Shown piece by piece: positions 55,442 to 64,000 of a stretch of 64,000 nt of DNA (positions within the stretch are counted from its first letter, which is position 1; the number at the start of each line of letters is the position of its first letter). The stretch covers positions 372,001 to 436,000 of the forward strand of contig CAWCTF010000002.1 of the NCBI GenBank assembly GCA_963798435.1, written 5' to 3'. The translations under genes and the position numbers were made by a program. Below the pieces are notes generated by a model. It searched no databases, had not been told where the DNA came from, and saw only the letters and a program-made list of their open reading frames with translations. The stretch is from JALHST01 sp963798435. GTDB lineage: Bacteria > Bacteroidota > Bacteroidia > Flavobacteriales > Flavobacteriaceae.

Positions 55442-56086
55442 TTAATTTCTTATGATGTAGTACCCGTCGTCTTTGTACTTGTTCTCATCAAATGTAAATA
55501 AGGTTTTTGATAAAGGCTGATTTGTTTTAAAAGAATTAACGGTAATAGTGGTGATCGTTCCATTTTTACCGGTGTCAATCAATTTATAGATATTTTTTGT
55601 CTCGACGTCAATCCCCAGTAATATCGATTTGATTTCACTATTTGAATCAATAGGGGTCAACTTGATAAATTGAATTTTGCGTCCTTGCACATTTTGTAGG
55701 ATGTCCCATTGGTAATTAAATCCTTTTTTATAAAAGGTGAGCATTTTTGAAGGGGTAAGGGCATTTTCATCGTCTGTCTGATCCTCAATGGTAACTTCTT
55801 CATTTTCAGGCACGATCGTATAGACTTTTTTACCATCGAATAACTGCTTTGAACCAAAAAAATTCCCGATGTACTTTTCCCCTTCCATGGTGACATCCCC
55901 ACGGGTTTCATTGTTGATACCCGCTTCGCTATTGGTAAGGACATATTTGAAATCGACCATGATATTCTCATAACTTTTCACCTTGCCATATACTTCATCT
56001 AAAAGCTGCTTCGCTTTATCCGCGTTCTGGCCCATGGCACCAGTTGTTATCGAAATCAGCATCAAAAGGAGTAATTTTTTCATCAT
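55442..56086 (-). CDS. lolA: outer-membrane lipoprotein carrier protein LolA
   Basis: A 214-residue periplasmic protein with a signal peptide (MMKKLLLLMLISITTGAMGQ). The mature half-barrel fold is seen in VKSYENIMVDFKYVLTN, NETRGDVTMEGEKYIGNF and YKLIDTGKNGTITTITVN. LolA carries lipoproteins from LolCDE through the periplasm to the outer membrane. Bacteroidota versions often lack LolB. It is separated from ftsK and from the LptF/G permease by 4 bp each, which groups lipoprotein and LPS transport in one transcript. Confidence 0.92.
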   Translation of the reverse strand: MMKKLLLLMLISITTGAMGQNADKAKQLLDEVYGKVKSYENIMVDFKYVLTNSEAGINNETRGDVTMEGEKYIGNFFGSKQLFDGKKVYTIVPENEEVTIEDQTDDENALTPSKMLTFYKKGFNYQWDILQNVQGRKIQFIKLTPIDSNSEIKSILLGIDVETKNIYKLIDTGKNGTITTITVNSFKTNQPLSKTLFTFDENKYKDDGYYIIRN

Positions 56087-56090
56087 AATC

Positions 56091-58469
56091 TTAGTTTTTT
56101 TCGTTGTTTAATAAATGTTCGAGGCTATTCAGGTCGGTAATCAAGACCTGACGTGCCTTACTACCTTCGAATGGCCCAACAATGCCAGCGGCTTCCAACT
56201 GGTCGATAATCCGACCGGCACGGTTATAGCCCAATTTGAGTTTTCGTTGAATCAAGGATGCCGAACCTTGCTGTGCAGTAATAATGACTTCGGCCGCCTC
56301 CCGAAACAGAGCATCCCTTTCCGATATATCGTAATCAATACTTGTGCCAGAATCCTCGCCGCTATATTCCGGGAGTTCATATGCCTCTGGATAGGCCCGC
56401 TGGGATCCAATATACTCGGTTATCTTTGCAATTTCAGGGGTATCTACAAAGGCACATTGTATTCGCGTTACGTCATTCCCTTGTGTAAACAGCATGTCAC
56501 CCCTGCCAATCAACTGATCGGCACCTTGTGTATCTAAAATGGTCCTGGAATCTATTTTTGAGGTTACCCGAAAGGCGATACGCGCTGGGAAATTCGCTTT
56601 GATAATTCCTGTAATGACATTTACCGATGGACGCTGGGTCGCAATGATCAAATGAATACCAATGGCCCTTGCCAATTGTGCCAATCGCGCAATAGGTGTC
56701 TCTACCTCTTTGCCTGCGGTCATGATAAGATCAGCAAATTCATCGATAACCAAAATAATATAGGGTAGAAATCGATGCCCATCATGTGGATTCAACTTTC
56801 GCGATTTGAATTTCGTATTGTATTCTTTTATATTCCTGACCATCGCCAATTTGAGTAGCTCATAACGGTTATCCATTTCGATGCATAAGGAATTCAATGT
56901 GTTGATCACCTTATTGTTGTCTGTAATGATGGCATCTTCGACGTCGGGCAATTTAGCCAGGAAGTGGCGTTCGATCTTATTAAAAAGGGTTAGTTCGACC
57001 TTTTTGGGATCTACTAAAACAAATTTTACCTCAGCGGGGTGCTTCTTATACAAAAGCGATGTCAAAATAGCATTCAACCCAACCGATTTACCTTGCCCTG
57101 TGGCGCCTGCCATAAGTAAATGGGGCATCTTGGCAAGGTCTACCACAAAAGTTTCGTTGCTGATGGTCTTACCAAAGGCAATTGGCAACTGCATTTCGGC
57201 ATTTTGAAATTTGCTGGAGGCAATAACCGAACGCATTGAAACTACGGTAGGATTTTTATTAGGAACTTCAATGCCTATTGTGCCCTTGCCGGGTATCGGG
57301 GCAATGATTCTGATGCCCAATGCCGCTAGGGATAAGGCGATATCATCTTCCAGATTCTTAATTTTGGAAATTCGGATGCCCGCATCGGGAACGATTTCAT
57401 AGAGTGTTACCGTAGGCCCAATAGTCGCTTTGATCTGTGCAATCCCTATTTTGTAATTGCGTAAGGTTTCTACGATCTTGTTTTTATTATCCTCGAGCTC
57501 TTCTTGATTGATCGTAATTCCACCGGTGACACCATGGGCGTCTAATAAATCAATCGGGGGAAATTTGTACTTGGCAAGCTCTAGGGTCGGATCGAATTCC
57601 CCAAAATCATCGACCAGTTTATCGGCAATATTATCTTTTTCTTCTTTTTCCTCGATAATTCTTTCTACTTCCATAGTCAGGTCTTCCTGACCATCTTCCT
57701 CGACTGGGACGGTAACTTCAAAGTCTTCGGGAGCCGATTCTTTTTCAAGTTTTGGAATATCTTTTTTATGCGTATATGTATCAATGATCACTGGGGAATC
57801 TTCTTCGACCAAATGGTCATTCACCGAGGCATCCCCTTTTTTCCCATTTTTAAATTCAGTGGCAATGGCCGCCGTTTTTTTGTGAAAGAACGCTGAAATC
57901 TCATCTGGAGTCACTTTGAACAAGCGAACCAAAATGAACACCAAGCCGAAGATGAGTAGTAGAAACACGCCGATTTTTCCGGTATAATCCTGCAAAAAAT
58001 CATTCATTTCATAGCCAACGGTACCACCCAGCAACGGCTGTTCAGAGGCAAAAAAGCCAAGGGAAATCGATATCCATACTATAAAAAGCAACCCCCATAT
58101 CCATTTCTTTAACAACCCTGGTTTTTTTAAACTTAAAAACATATGGAGGCCTGTAACAAAGACTAAGAATGGAATGATCAAGGACGCGAGGCCAAATCCC
58201 TTATAAAGAAAAAAGTGGCTCACACTTGCACCAAATTTATTGAGCAGGTTTTCTGCAGCCTTGTTTCGATCTGCAAATTCGGTCAAGAGGCTCTGATCGT
58301 CCTGCCAGGTGAAATAAAAGGAAATGAATGAAAAGAAAAGAGCTATGCTGAATAGCATTAGCAAACTACCCAATATAATTTTATTTTGTTTGGAGGGTTT
58401 TAATCGTATCTTTTGTTTTGGGGCTGGTGAGCCCTTCGTACTTTTTTTGACCGATTTCTTTCTTGCCAT
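56091..58469 (-). CDS. ftsK: DNA translocase FtsK
   Basis: Started at 58469 (MARKKSVKKSTKG) the protein has 792 residues; the ATG 24 bp upstream is less likely. Four N-terminal membrane helices are followed by an acidic linker (EKESAPEDFEVTVPVEEDGQ) and the motor: Walker A GATGQGKSVG near residue 457, VLVDPKK, Walker B ILVIDEFADL, IATQRPSVNVITG, and the gamma winged-helix (REAAEVIITAQQGSASLIQR). FtsK links chromosome dimer resolution and terminus clearance to division. It opens the run ftsK-lolA-lptF-ribBA. Confidence 0.96.
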   Translation of the reverse strand: MARKKSVKKSTKGSPAPKQKIRLKPSKQNKIILGSLLMLFSIALFFSFISFYFTWQDDQSLLTEFADRNKAAENLLNKFGASVSHFFLYKGFGLASLIIPFLVFVTGLHMFLSLKKPGLLKKWIWGLLFIVWISISLGFFASEQPLLGGTVGYEMNDFLQDYTGKIGVFLLLIFGLVFILVRLFKVTPDEISAFFHKKTAAIATEFKNGKKGDASVNDHLVEEDSPVIIDTYTHKKDIPKLEKESAPEDFEVTVPVEEDGQEDLTMEVERIIEEKEEKDNIADKLVDDFGEFDPTLELAKYKFPPIDLLDAHGVTGGITINQEELEDNKNKIVETLRNYKIGIAQIKATIGPTVTLYEIVPDAGIRISKIKNLEDDIALSLAALGIRIIAPIPGKGTIGIEVPNKNPTVVSMRSVIASSKFQNAEMQLPIAFGKTISNETFVVDLAKMPHLLMAGATGQGKSVGLNAILTSLLYKKHPAEVKFVLVDPKKVELTLFNKIERHFLAKLPDVEDAIITDNNKVINTLNSLCIEMDNRYELLKLAMVRNIKEYNTKFKSRKLNPHDGHRFLPYIILVIDEFADLIMTAGKEVETPIARLAQLARAIGIHLIIATQRPSVNVITGIIKANFPARIAFRVTSKIDSRTILDTQGADQLIGRGDMLFTQGNDVTRIQCAFVDTPEIAKITEYIGSQRAYPEAYELPEYSGEDSGTSIDYDISERDALFREAAEVIITAQQGSASLIQRKLKLGYNRAGRIIDQLEAAGIVGPFEGSKARQVLITDLNSLEHLLNNEKN

Positions 58470-58554
58470 CAACTGCGCTTGTATTACCTGCAAAAATACA
58501 AATAACCTTGATTATTCGATAGTTTAATTTTTTTACTTACAAAGAGGTTGCCCG

Positions 58555-60504
58555 TTACTTTTGATGATTCTGGGCCTTATGGTCGGCACTCAGGTCACCA
58601 TCAATGATGCGATTCATATAATCCTGTTCAAAGCCCCTCGCCATTTGTTCAATGGCCTTCATTTCCTTCTTTTTCTCTAGAATACGGTTATTAGAGAGTG
58701 CTTTGTCTTTGATATCATACAGCCCCAGGGCCTTCCCATCATCTCCTAATGCCCCGATAAGACTATCTCGCATAAATAGCAGGTGCGAACCCGTATGCGT
58801 AACTACAAAAGGTCTTTGGATAGAATCGTTGAGAAGACTTCGTCCCCAACTTCGAAATGGCTTATTGTAGCCTGCGATATCCAAAAGTGTGGGATAAATA
58901 TCGATCTGCTGTGCTAGACTTTTATCAACACCTATATAAGCACCATTAGGGTCAAATAAGAGGATAGGAACAGCGAAGCGATTGACGATCTTTCGATATT
59001 CATCGTAGTGAATTTGATTGGTGTGGTCGGCGGTGATAAGGAAGACCGTATTTTTGTAATAGGGCTGCTTCTCGGCTGCCTCAAAGAATTTTTTAAGGGC
59101 AAAATCGGTATATCCGATATTTTTATGCATTTCCAAGGTGCCCTCTGGAAATTTGCCGTTATACTTTTCTGGAATGATATACGGGGTATGCGAGGAAACC
59201 GTAAAAACGGTCGCCATAAAGGGTTGTTTTTTTTCGGTGAGGACTGAATTCACATACCCTAAAAACGGTTCGTCCCAAATTCCCCAGATTCCATCAAAAT
59301 CTTCGTCCTTATTATATTCTGTCTTCCCGTAATAATGGTCAAACCCAAGGATGTTGCCAAAGCCTAAAAATCCCATTGAACCATTTGGAGCCCCATGAAA
59401 AAAGGAAGTGTCGTATCCCATTTCTTTAAGTCCGGAAACCAAGGACTGCACTTTTTGCGTTGCGTAGGGTGATGAAGTATAGGCTGTTTTAAATGAAGGG
59501 ATGCCAGCCAATATCGAGGACATAGCATGTATAGATTTGCGACCGTTGGCATACGCATTGGTAAAGATGAGGCTATGGCCGGCCAGTGAATCTAGAAAAG
59601 GAGCATAGCCCACATAATTCTTGATCCCGACGTCCTTATTAAAGCTTGCCAAATATTCCCGACCAAAACTTTCTAGGATGATTAATACAATGTTTGGCTT
59701 CCTGGCCAATGCATGTTCGTATTTTTTTATGGGATGAAAGGTATTTTCAATCACTGAATCAGGGACACCCGATAGTTTTTTAAAATCATTATTGTTAAAA
59801 GTGCGTATAATACTGAAAGGGGTATTCAAGACAATATTTGCGTACTCTGGGGTGGTGACATGTCTATTGGCATCGATCAAGGTTATGGGCCGTGTACTGT
59901 GCTTGAAATCTCCCCGTATTCCGCCAACAGTCAAGGTGGCCGTGATTAGAAGAACAATTACAGAACCGATTAAGTAATGCCATTTGTTATCAATATATCG
60001 GTCTTTAACTTTATACAGATCGTACAGTTTAATCCAGCCAAAGGCACATAGCGCAAATAGCAGAAAAATGTGCCAATAATCGCGAAGAAAATTTGCCAAC
60101 AACCCTATTTTATTTGATTCGTTTTTTATCGATTCCAAGGAAGCCATCGAGGCCCTCGTAAAGGTGAAACGATAGTAGGCAAAATCAATAAAATTGGTGG
60201 CATATGCCACTAGGTTGGGTATAAAATAGAAATAAAAAAGTACTTTTTGGTATCTACGGGTCGTATTTATAAAAAGCGGGAGTGTACTGAATAAGATAAA
60301 TAAAAGGTTGGTATATAAAATTGCCGTACTATCGAAACTCAAGCCCCAAAAGCACATTTTTATAAAATCTACCACTGATTCGACCGCTAATAGGTCTTGG
60401 TTATAAACAAAGAATAACACCCTTGCCACAAAGTAAAATAGATAAGCCAGAACGAGCCGATATAAAAAGATCTTATATTCCTGTATGCGCAAGTACTTCT
60501 GCAT
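58555..60504 (-). CDS. LTA synthase-like sulfatase/phosphoglycerol transferase
   Basis: A 649-residue protein with five N-terminal membrane helices (residues 1-200) and a periplasmic sulfatase-fold domain. The domain shows PNIVLIILESFGREYLASF (metal and nucleophile-side strand), TNAYANGRKSIHAMSSILAG with a serine or threonine-type nucleophile, and VFLITADHTNQIHY with the second metal site. Homologues transfer phosphoglycerol or phosphoethanolamine to glycans or lipids. In a Gram-negative flavobacterium the acceptor is unknown. It lies between dgkA and ftsK in the same direction. Confidence 0.9.
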   Translation of the reverse strand: MQKYLRIQEYKIFLYRLVLAYLFYFVARVLFFVYNQDLLAVESVVDFIKMCFWGLSFDSTAILYTNLLFILFSTLPLFINTTRRYQKVLFYFYFIPNLVAYATNFIDFAYYRFTFTRASMASLESIKNESNKIGLLANFLRDYWHIFLLFALCAFGWIKLYDLYKVKDRYIDNKWHYLIGSVIVLLITATLTVGGIRGDFKHSTRPITLIDANRHVTTPEYANIVLNTPFSIIRTFNNNDFKKLSGVPDSVIENTFHPIKKYEHALARKPNIVLIILESFGREYLASFNKDVGIKNYVGYAPFLDSLAGHSLIFTNAYANGRKSIHAMSSILAGIPSFKTAYTSSPYATQKVQSLVSGLKEMGYDTSFFHGAPNGSMGFLGFGNILGFDHYYGKTEYNKDEDFDGIWGIWDEPFLGYVNSVLTEKKQPFMATVFTVSSHTPYIIPEKYNGKFPEGTLEMHKNIGYTDFALKKFFEAAEKQPYYKNTVFLITADHTNQIHYDEYRKIVNRFAVPILLFDPNGAYIGVDKSLAQQIDIYPTLLDIAGYNKPFRSWGRSLLNDSIQRPFVVTHTGSHLLFMRDSLIGALGDDGKALGLYDIKDKALSNNRILEKKKEMKAIEQMARGFEQDYMNRIIDGDLSADHKAQNHQK

Positions 60505-60579
60505 GCTGCGAAATTTTTTTGCCCAATTTCAGGCCTTTTTTATAGTGTCTGTACGGCACAAAATGGCAGGGTGGACCGT

Positions 60580-60945
60580 TTAGAATATTTTCGGCAAATA
60601 GATAATAAGTCCGATGATGATGGCCCCGATCGACACGAACATGACCGCCCCAGCGGAAATGTCCTTTATAAAACCAATTTTCTTATCAAATTCAGGATGG
60701 ATGAAATCGGCCGTCTTTTCAACTGCCGTATTCATACCTTCAGTACCAAGAACCACCGAAATAGCCAATATCTGCAGGATCCATTCGGTACTCGAAATTT
60801 TAAAATAAAAACCCATTACGGTTATGAGCACCATGATCGAAACTTGAACCTGAATACTGGCCTCTGTTCTTATTAATAATAAAGCACCCCGAAATGCAAA
60901 ACCTACAGATTTCACCCTATTCTTTACAAATGATTCCTCAGGCAT
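60580..60945 (-). CDS. dgkA: diacylglycerol/undecaprenol kinase (DgkA family)
   Basis: A 121-residue inner-membrane protein with three helices. The family motif is GTEGMNTAVEKTAD around residues 67-80, with the catalytic glutamates, followed by KDISAGAVMFVSIGA. It phosphorylates diacylglycerol or undecaprenol, returning lipids to synthesis. Its start overlaps the end of tpx by 8 bp, and the sulfatase gene follows after 75 bp. A pairing with an LTA synthase-like enzyme makes sense because such enzymes release diacylglycerol when they use phosphatidylglycerol. Confidence 0.93.
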   Translation of the reverse strand: MPEESFVKNRVKSVGFAFRGALLLIRTEASIQVQVSIMVLITVMGFYFKISSTEWILQILAISVVLGTEGMNTAVEKTADFIHPEFDKKIGFIKDISAGAVMFVSIGAIIIGLIIYLPKIF

Positions 60946-61444
60946 CCTTCAGGGCTTTTTTAGCAGCTTCATAATCAGGCTCGTTGGCGGTTTCAGCGAC
61001 TTGTTCGGTGTAGATGACCTTACCAGACTTGTCAATGATTACTATGGCCCGCGAATGCAATCCCATAAAGGGGCCATCTACGAACTCGACACCATAGGCT
61101 TTTCCGAAATTGCCATAGCGAAAATCTGAAAGAACCTTTACATTTTGAATTCCTTCAGCACCACAAAACCTTTTTTGGGCAAATGGCAGATCTTTGGAAA
61201 TACATAGTACCGTTGTGTCTTTTAAGTTGGAGGCTTCCTTGTTGAACTTTCGTACAGATGTTGCACAGGTGCTGGTATCAATGCTCGGGAAAATATTCAA
61301 CAATAGCAATTGATCGCTATATGCTGACAAATCAACATCTGACAAATCAACCTGTGTTAATTTAAAATCCGGGGCCTTGCTTCCTACCTTGGGCAAATTT
61401 CCGATTGTATGTATGGTATTTCCTTTGAGCGTTACTGTTGCCAT
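60938..61444 (-). CDS. tpx: thiol peroxidase Tpx
   Basis: A 168-residue atypical 2-Cys peroxiredoxin. Peroxidatic C60 is in IDTSTCATSVRKF and resolving C94 in KRFCGAEG, corresponding to C61 and C95 of E. coli Tpx. It removes organic peroxides with thioredoxin as the electron donor. It is the first gene of the minus-strand run with dgkA. Confidence 0.96.
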   Translation of the reverse strand: MATVTLKGNTIHTIGNLPKVGSKAPDFKLTQVDLSDVDLSAYSDQLLLLNIFPSIDTSTCATSVRKFNKEASNLKDTTVLCISKDLPFAQKRFCGAEGIQNVKVLSDFRYGNFGKAYGVEFVDGPFMGLHSRAIVIIDKSGKVIYTEQVAETANEPDYEAAKKALKDA

Positions 61445-61579
61445 AGAACACTTTCTAAAATTCGGGGCGAAATTATAAAATATTAAGTGATAACTAAAGC
61501 ATTACACAAAAAATACATGAACTGTCAAAGGAAAGGAGGACCTTTCCCCGTTGATTCCTTTAAATGACGCTAGCTGCCA

Positions 61580-62098
61580 TTAAAGCTTTTTTCGCTTTAG
61601 TGAGTCAACTGCCTGAGGAATCAAAACAGGCGAACGCCTTCGTTCAAGGAATAGATTTTGAAGTGAATCCATTTGTTTCATTAGGTCTTGTATTTCGGGC
61701 ATATTTCCCTGAAAATGATCTAAAAGTAAATCTTCGTCATCAAAACCTCCGTTGAAAAATCGATTCATAAAAAGCGAGTCATTTTGGGACAACCCAGAAA
61801 ATTCGTCCCCGGACATTGAAAAATCCTTTCCAAAGAACGTACCGAACCGTTTGGTGATACTATCGATTTGTTCTGGGGAAATACCGTGAGGATTATCTGT
61901 AGAGGACCACGAATAAATCGAGTCATACCGGGTCAGATTCCCATTTTCGTCAACTTCCTTATTCACCTTCCAGGAGCCTTTAGGTTCTGTTTGCGCAGAT
62001 TCTCCTGGTTCTTTTGCCAGATCTGTTTTGTTTTTTTCCTGTGCACTGCAACTGGTGGCTAAAATCGCTACCAAGAAAAGTAAAGCATATTTTTTCAT
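61580..62098 (-). CDS. small secreted lipoprotein of unknown function
   Basis: A 172-residue protein with a lipoprotein signal (LLFLVAILATSCSAQ; cysteine at residue 17). The mature part is acidic and hydrophilic (ENGNLTRYDSIYSWSSTDNP, FNGGFDDEDLLLDHFQGN) with Met- and Gln-rich stretches (MPEIQDLMKQMDSLQNLF). No known domain is recognised. It is likely anchored in the outer or inner membrane by its lipid. Confidence 0.7.
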   Translation of the reverse strand: MKKYALLFLVAILATSCSAQEKNKTDLAKEPGESAQTEPKGSWKVNKEVDENGNLTRYDSIYSWSSTDNPHGISPEQIDSITKRFGTFFGKDFSMSGDEFSGLSQNDSLFMNRFFNGGFDDEDLLLDHFQGNMPEIQDLMKQMDSLQNLFLERRRSPVLIPQAVDSLKRKKL

Positions 62099-62207
62099 GA
62101 TGATACATTTTAAAAGTCAATTCTCAAGCATCAAAATAAATGCCGATCAACTTGATTGTATCGAAATGTCAGGTTAAAAATTGTTAAAACTAGGTAGCGG
62201 TGGTGAA

Positions 62208-63716
62208 TTAAGGCGTAGTACTGTTTACTGCGGCATTGGATGTTGCCAGTTGTTTGATCTTAATGTGCAGGGCCGCAAAAATCAAGGTCATAATCGGACT
62301 CAACCAATTGAAAATTGCATATATAAAATATTGTCCGACGCCCACACCAAGCACGCCACTGTGATATGCGCCACAAGTATTCCATGGAATAAGTACCGAA
62401 GTTACCGTCCCTGAATCTTCCAAGGTACGGCTTAGGTTCTCAGGTGCCAAGCCTCGATCCTTATAAGCTTTTGCAAACATTTTCCCGGGAACAACGATAG
62501 CAAGATATTGATCTGAAGCGGTTACATTCAATGCCAAACAGCTGGTCACTGTAGTCGCGAAAAGACCGAAGGTGGTCTTTGCTAAGCTCAACAAAGACTT
62601 CGTGATCCTGGATAACGCTCCGATACCATCCATAATGCCCCCAAAGACCATAGCGCAGATAATCAACCAAATCGTACCGAGCATCCCCGACATGCCTTTA
62701 GAGGAAAAAAGATCGTTAAGGGCAGCGTTATCGGTGGCAATCGAAGTGCTGACCGTGATTGAATTCATAATTCCTTTATAGGCCGATTCGAAGGTCAAGT
62801 TTTCGGAACCACCTACAGTTGCTACAATTCCTGGTTGAAAAATAAGCGCAAAAACCCCTCCCAAAAGCGTACCGATCAAAAGGGCCAATAGGGGAGGTGT
62901 TTTTTTTAGGATCAACAGTATTACGACCACAGGCACAATAAACAACCAGCCATTTATATTGAAGGTGGCGTCCATTGAATCAAGGAGTTCTTTCGTATTC
63001 ACGGTCCCGGAGGTATCTAAAGTGAAACCGAGGACAATAAAAAATATCAAGGTAATCGCGTAAGTGGGTATCGTAGTTATTGTCATATAGCGAATATGAC
63101 TGAAAAGATCGCCCCCTGCCATGGCAGGTGCAAGATTGGTCGTATCACTCATGGGGGACATTTTATCCCCAAAATACGCTCCTGAGAGCACTGCACCAGC
63201 GGTCATACCGAGGGAAACGCCCAAGGCGTCGCCAATTCCGATCAAGGCAATACCCACGGTTGCCGAAGTTGTCCAAGAACTTCCAGTGGCAATTGATATT
63301 ATTGAACATATGATGACCGTAGCCACCAAAAATATCGTAGGATTTAGAATTTGTAAGCCATAATAGATCATTGAGGGGATAATACCACTGATAAGCCAAG
63401 TGCCTGATAGTGCGCCGACCATCAGTAGAATCAGTAATGCGCCCGTAGTAGACCGAACATTCTCGCCTACTTCCGTTAACATCTGCTCATACGATACTTT
63501 ATTGAAAACTCCAACTATGGCCGCGGCCGCCCCCCCTAACAAGAGGATGAATTGGTTAGATCCACTAAGGGCATCATCCCCAAAGACGAATACATTATAT
63601 GCCAGCATACAGACCAAAATAAACACAGGTAACAAGGCTTCCCAGATATTAAGCTCCGTATTTTCAACGATGTTTTCCTCTTGTGGTTCAATGGGGTGTA
63701 TGTCCTGGCTTTTCAT
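62208..63716 (-). CDS. nhaC: Na+/H+ antiporter NhaC family
   Basis: A 502-residue inner-membrane protein with about eleven to twelve helices. NhaC signatures are GSSWTTSATVGIALIGIGDA, SGAYFGDKMSPMSDTTNLAP and SVLIPWNTCGAYHSGVLGVG. It exchanges Na+ (or another cation/organic acid) for protons and helps pH and salt tolerance, which fits a marine lifestyle. It is a single gene, divergent from the start of the next exported protein. Confidence 0.92.
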   Translation of the reverse strand: MKSQDIHPIEPQEENIVENTELNIWEALLPVFILVCMLAYNVFVFGDDALSGSNQFILLLGGAAAAIVGVFNKVSYEQMLTEVGENVRSTTGALLILLMVGALSGTWLISGIIPSMIYYGLQILNPTIFLVATVIICSIISIATGSSWTTSATVGIALIGIGDALGVSLGMTAGAVLSGAYFGDKMSPMSDTTNLAPAMAGGDLFSHIRYMTITTIPTYAITLIFFIVLGFTLDTSGTVNTKELLDSMDATFNINGWLFIVPVVVILLILKKTPPLLALLIGTLLGGVFALIFQPGIVATVGGSENLTFESAYKGIMNSITVSTSIATDNAALNDLFSSKGMSGMLGTIWLIICAMVFGGIMDGIGALSRITKSLLSLAKTTFGLFATTVTSCLALNVTASDQYLAIVVPGKMFAKAYKDRGLAPENLSRTLEDSGTVTSVLIPWNTCGAYHSGVLGVGVGQYFIYAIFNWLSPIMTLIFAALHIKIKQLATSNAAVNSTTP

Positions 63717-63939
63717 AAATTCAATCGGTTATGCTGTAATATTACAATTTTGGTAAATGCCCTGCAAATTGAAAAAAAATTGATGCGAATCTAATTGAGC
63801 GGCTAAAATTTATGCTTCGTCAATATAGTGAAACACCCGAAAGAGATAACCAATTGAAAGCTAAGGAGATAAAGTCTTGTTAAATAAACGGTATAATCGG
63901 CGGTTATTTAGTAATTTATACGCTTAAAACCAGCATGTT

Positions 63940-64000
63940 ATGAAACGACAGCAATTCTTAAAGACCGTAGGCGGAAGTGGTCTTATTTTAGCCGCAGCAC
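63940..64000 (+). CDS. start of an exported protein (cut by the window end)
   Basis: From the ATG at 63940 only 20 residues are visible (MKRQQFLKTVGGSGLILAAA). They look like a Tat-type signal with KR in place of RR, or a Sec signal. The protein continues beyond the window and cannot be assigned. Confidence 0.5.
   Translation, partial: MKRQQFLKTVGGSGLILAAA

Noticed and set aside
63812..63883. 23-codon frame MLRQYSETPERD upstream of the last gene
   Set aside because: Very short, with no paralogue or motif to support translation.

Overview
This 64 kb window is chromosomal DNA of a member of the Bacteroidota, almost certainly a marine-type Flavobacteriaceae. The evidence is a PorP/SprF outer-membrane protein of the type IX secretion/gliding system, flavobacterial families (YfhO, DUF4834, DUF4870 pair, DUF5117 metalloprotease, BatA-type protein), candidate promoters of the TTTG/TAnnTTTG type, few Shine-Dalgarno sites, moderate-to-low GC, and several genes that seem to start with TTG or GTG. 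The genus cannot be fixed from the sequence. No phage, insertion sequence, CRISPR array or integrase is visible.

Layout. 1-14.3 kb: an alpha-E/circularly permuted ATP-grasp pair, a DUF5117 zinc metalloprotease, threonine aldolase, a YegP-like protein, YbaB, a lipoprotein prolyl oligopeptidase, then a cysteine-synthase-like enzyme, an alpha-oxoamine synthase and a convergent GNAT-like protein. These three together look like a candidate sulfonolipid/sphingolipid locus. 14.5-20 kb: DUF4834, YfhO, a family 4 glycosyltransferase and a frameshifted O-antigen flippase, overlapping or nearly so (surface glycan export). 20-30.4 kb: a Tyr/Ser/Arg-rich secreted protein, uvrA, two tandem ECF sigma factors each followed by a related 47-codon gene, nth, bcp, a conserved protein of unknown function and a frameshifted metallo-hydrolase.

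30.4-37.5 kb: esterase, two DUF4870 membrane proteins, a dihydroorotase homologue without its metal ligands, a BatA/VWA membrane protein, a two-domain glycosyltransferase and a response regulator with Glu at the phospho-acceptor position. 38.5-48.1 kb: surface-protein region with PorP/SprF, a PD40-propeller protein, a His-tailed NHL-like propeller lipoprotein and a large lectin/PA14 adhesin broken in two places. 48.1-50 kb: an Hsp20 gene bordered by REP-like hairpin elements, one of which has expanded into an 11-copy, 55-bp tandem array, followed by tRNA-Ser(UGA). 50.1-52.8 kb: TauE/SafE permease, nitroreductase and a DegT aminotransferase. 52.8-61.4 kb: a tightly packed minus-strand envelope run (tpx, dgkA, LTA-synthase-like sulfatase, ftsK, lolA, LptF/G-type permease, ribBA). 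61.6-64 kb: a small lipoprotein, NhaC antiporter and the start of a further exported protein.

The most unusual items are the duplicated sigma factor-microprotein cassette, the REP-like array beside hsp20, and four conserved enzymes or regulators that lack textbook active-site or cofactor residues (RibBA, PyrC-like, Nth, response regulator). Three genes carry four frame breaks. Whether these are real decay or base-call errors cannot be decided from the sequence alone.
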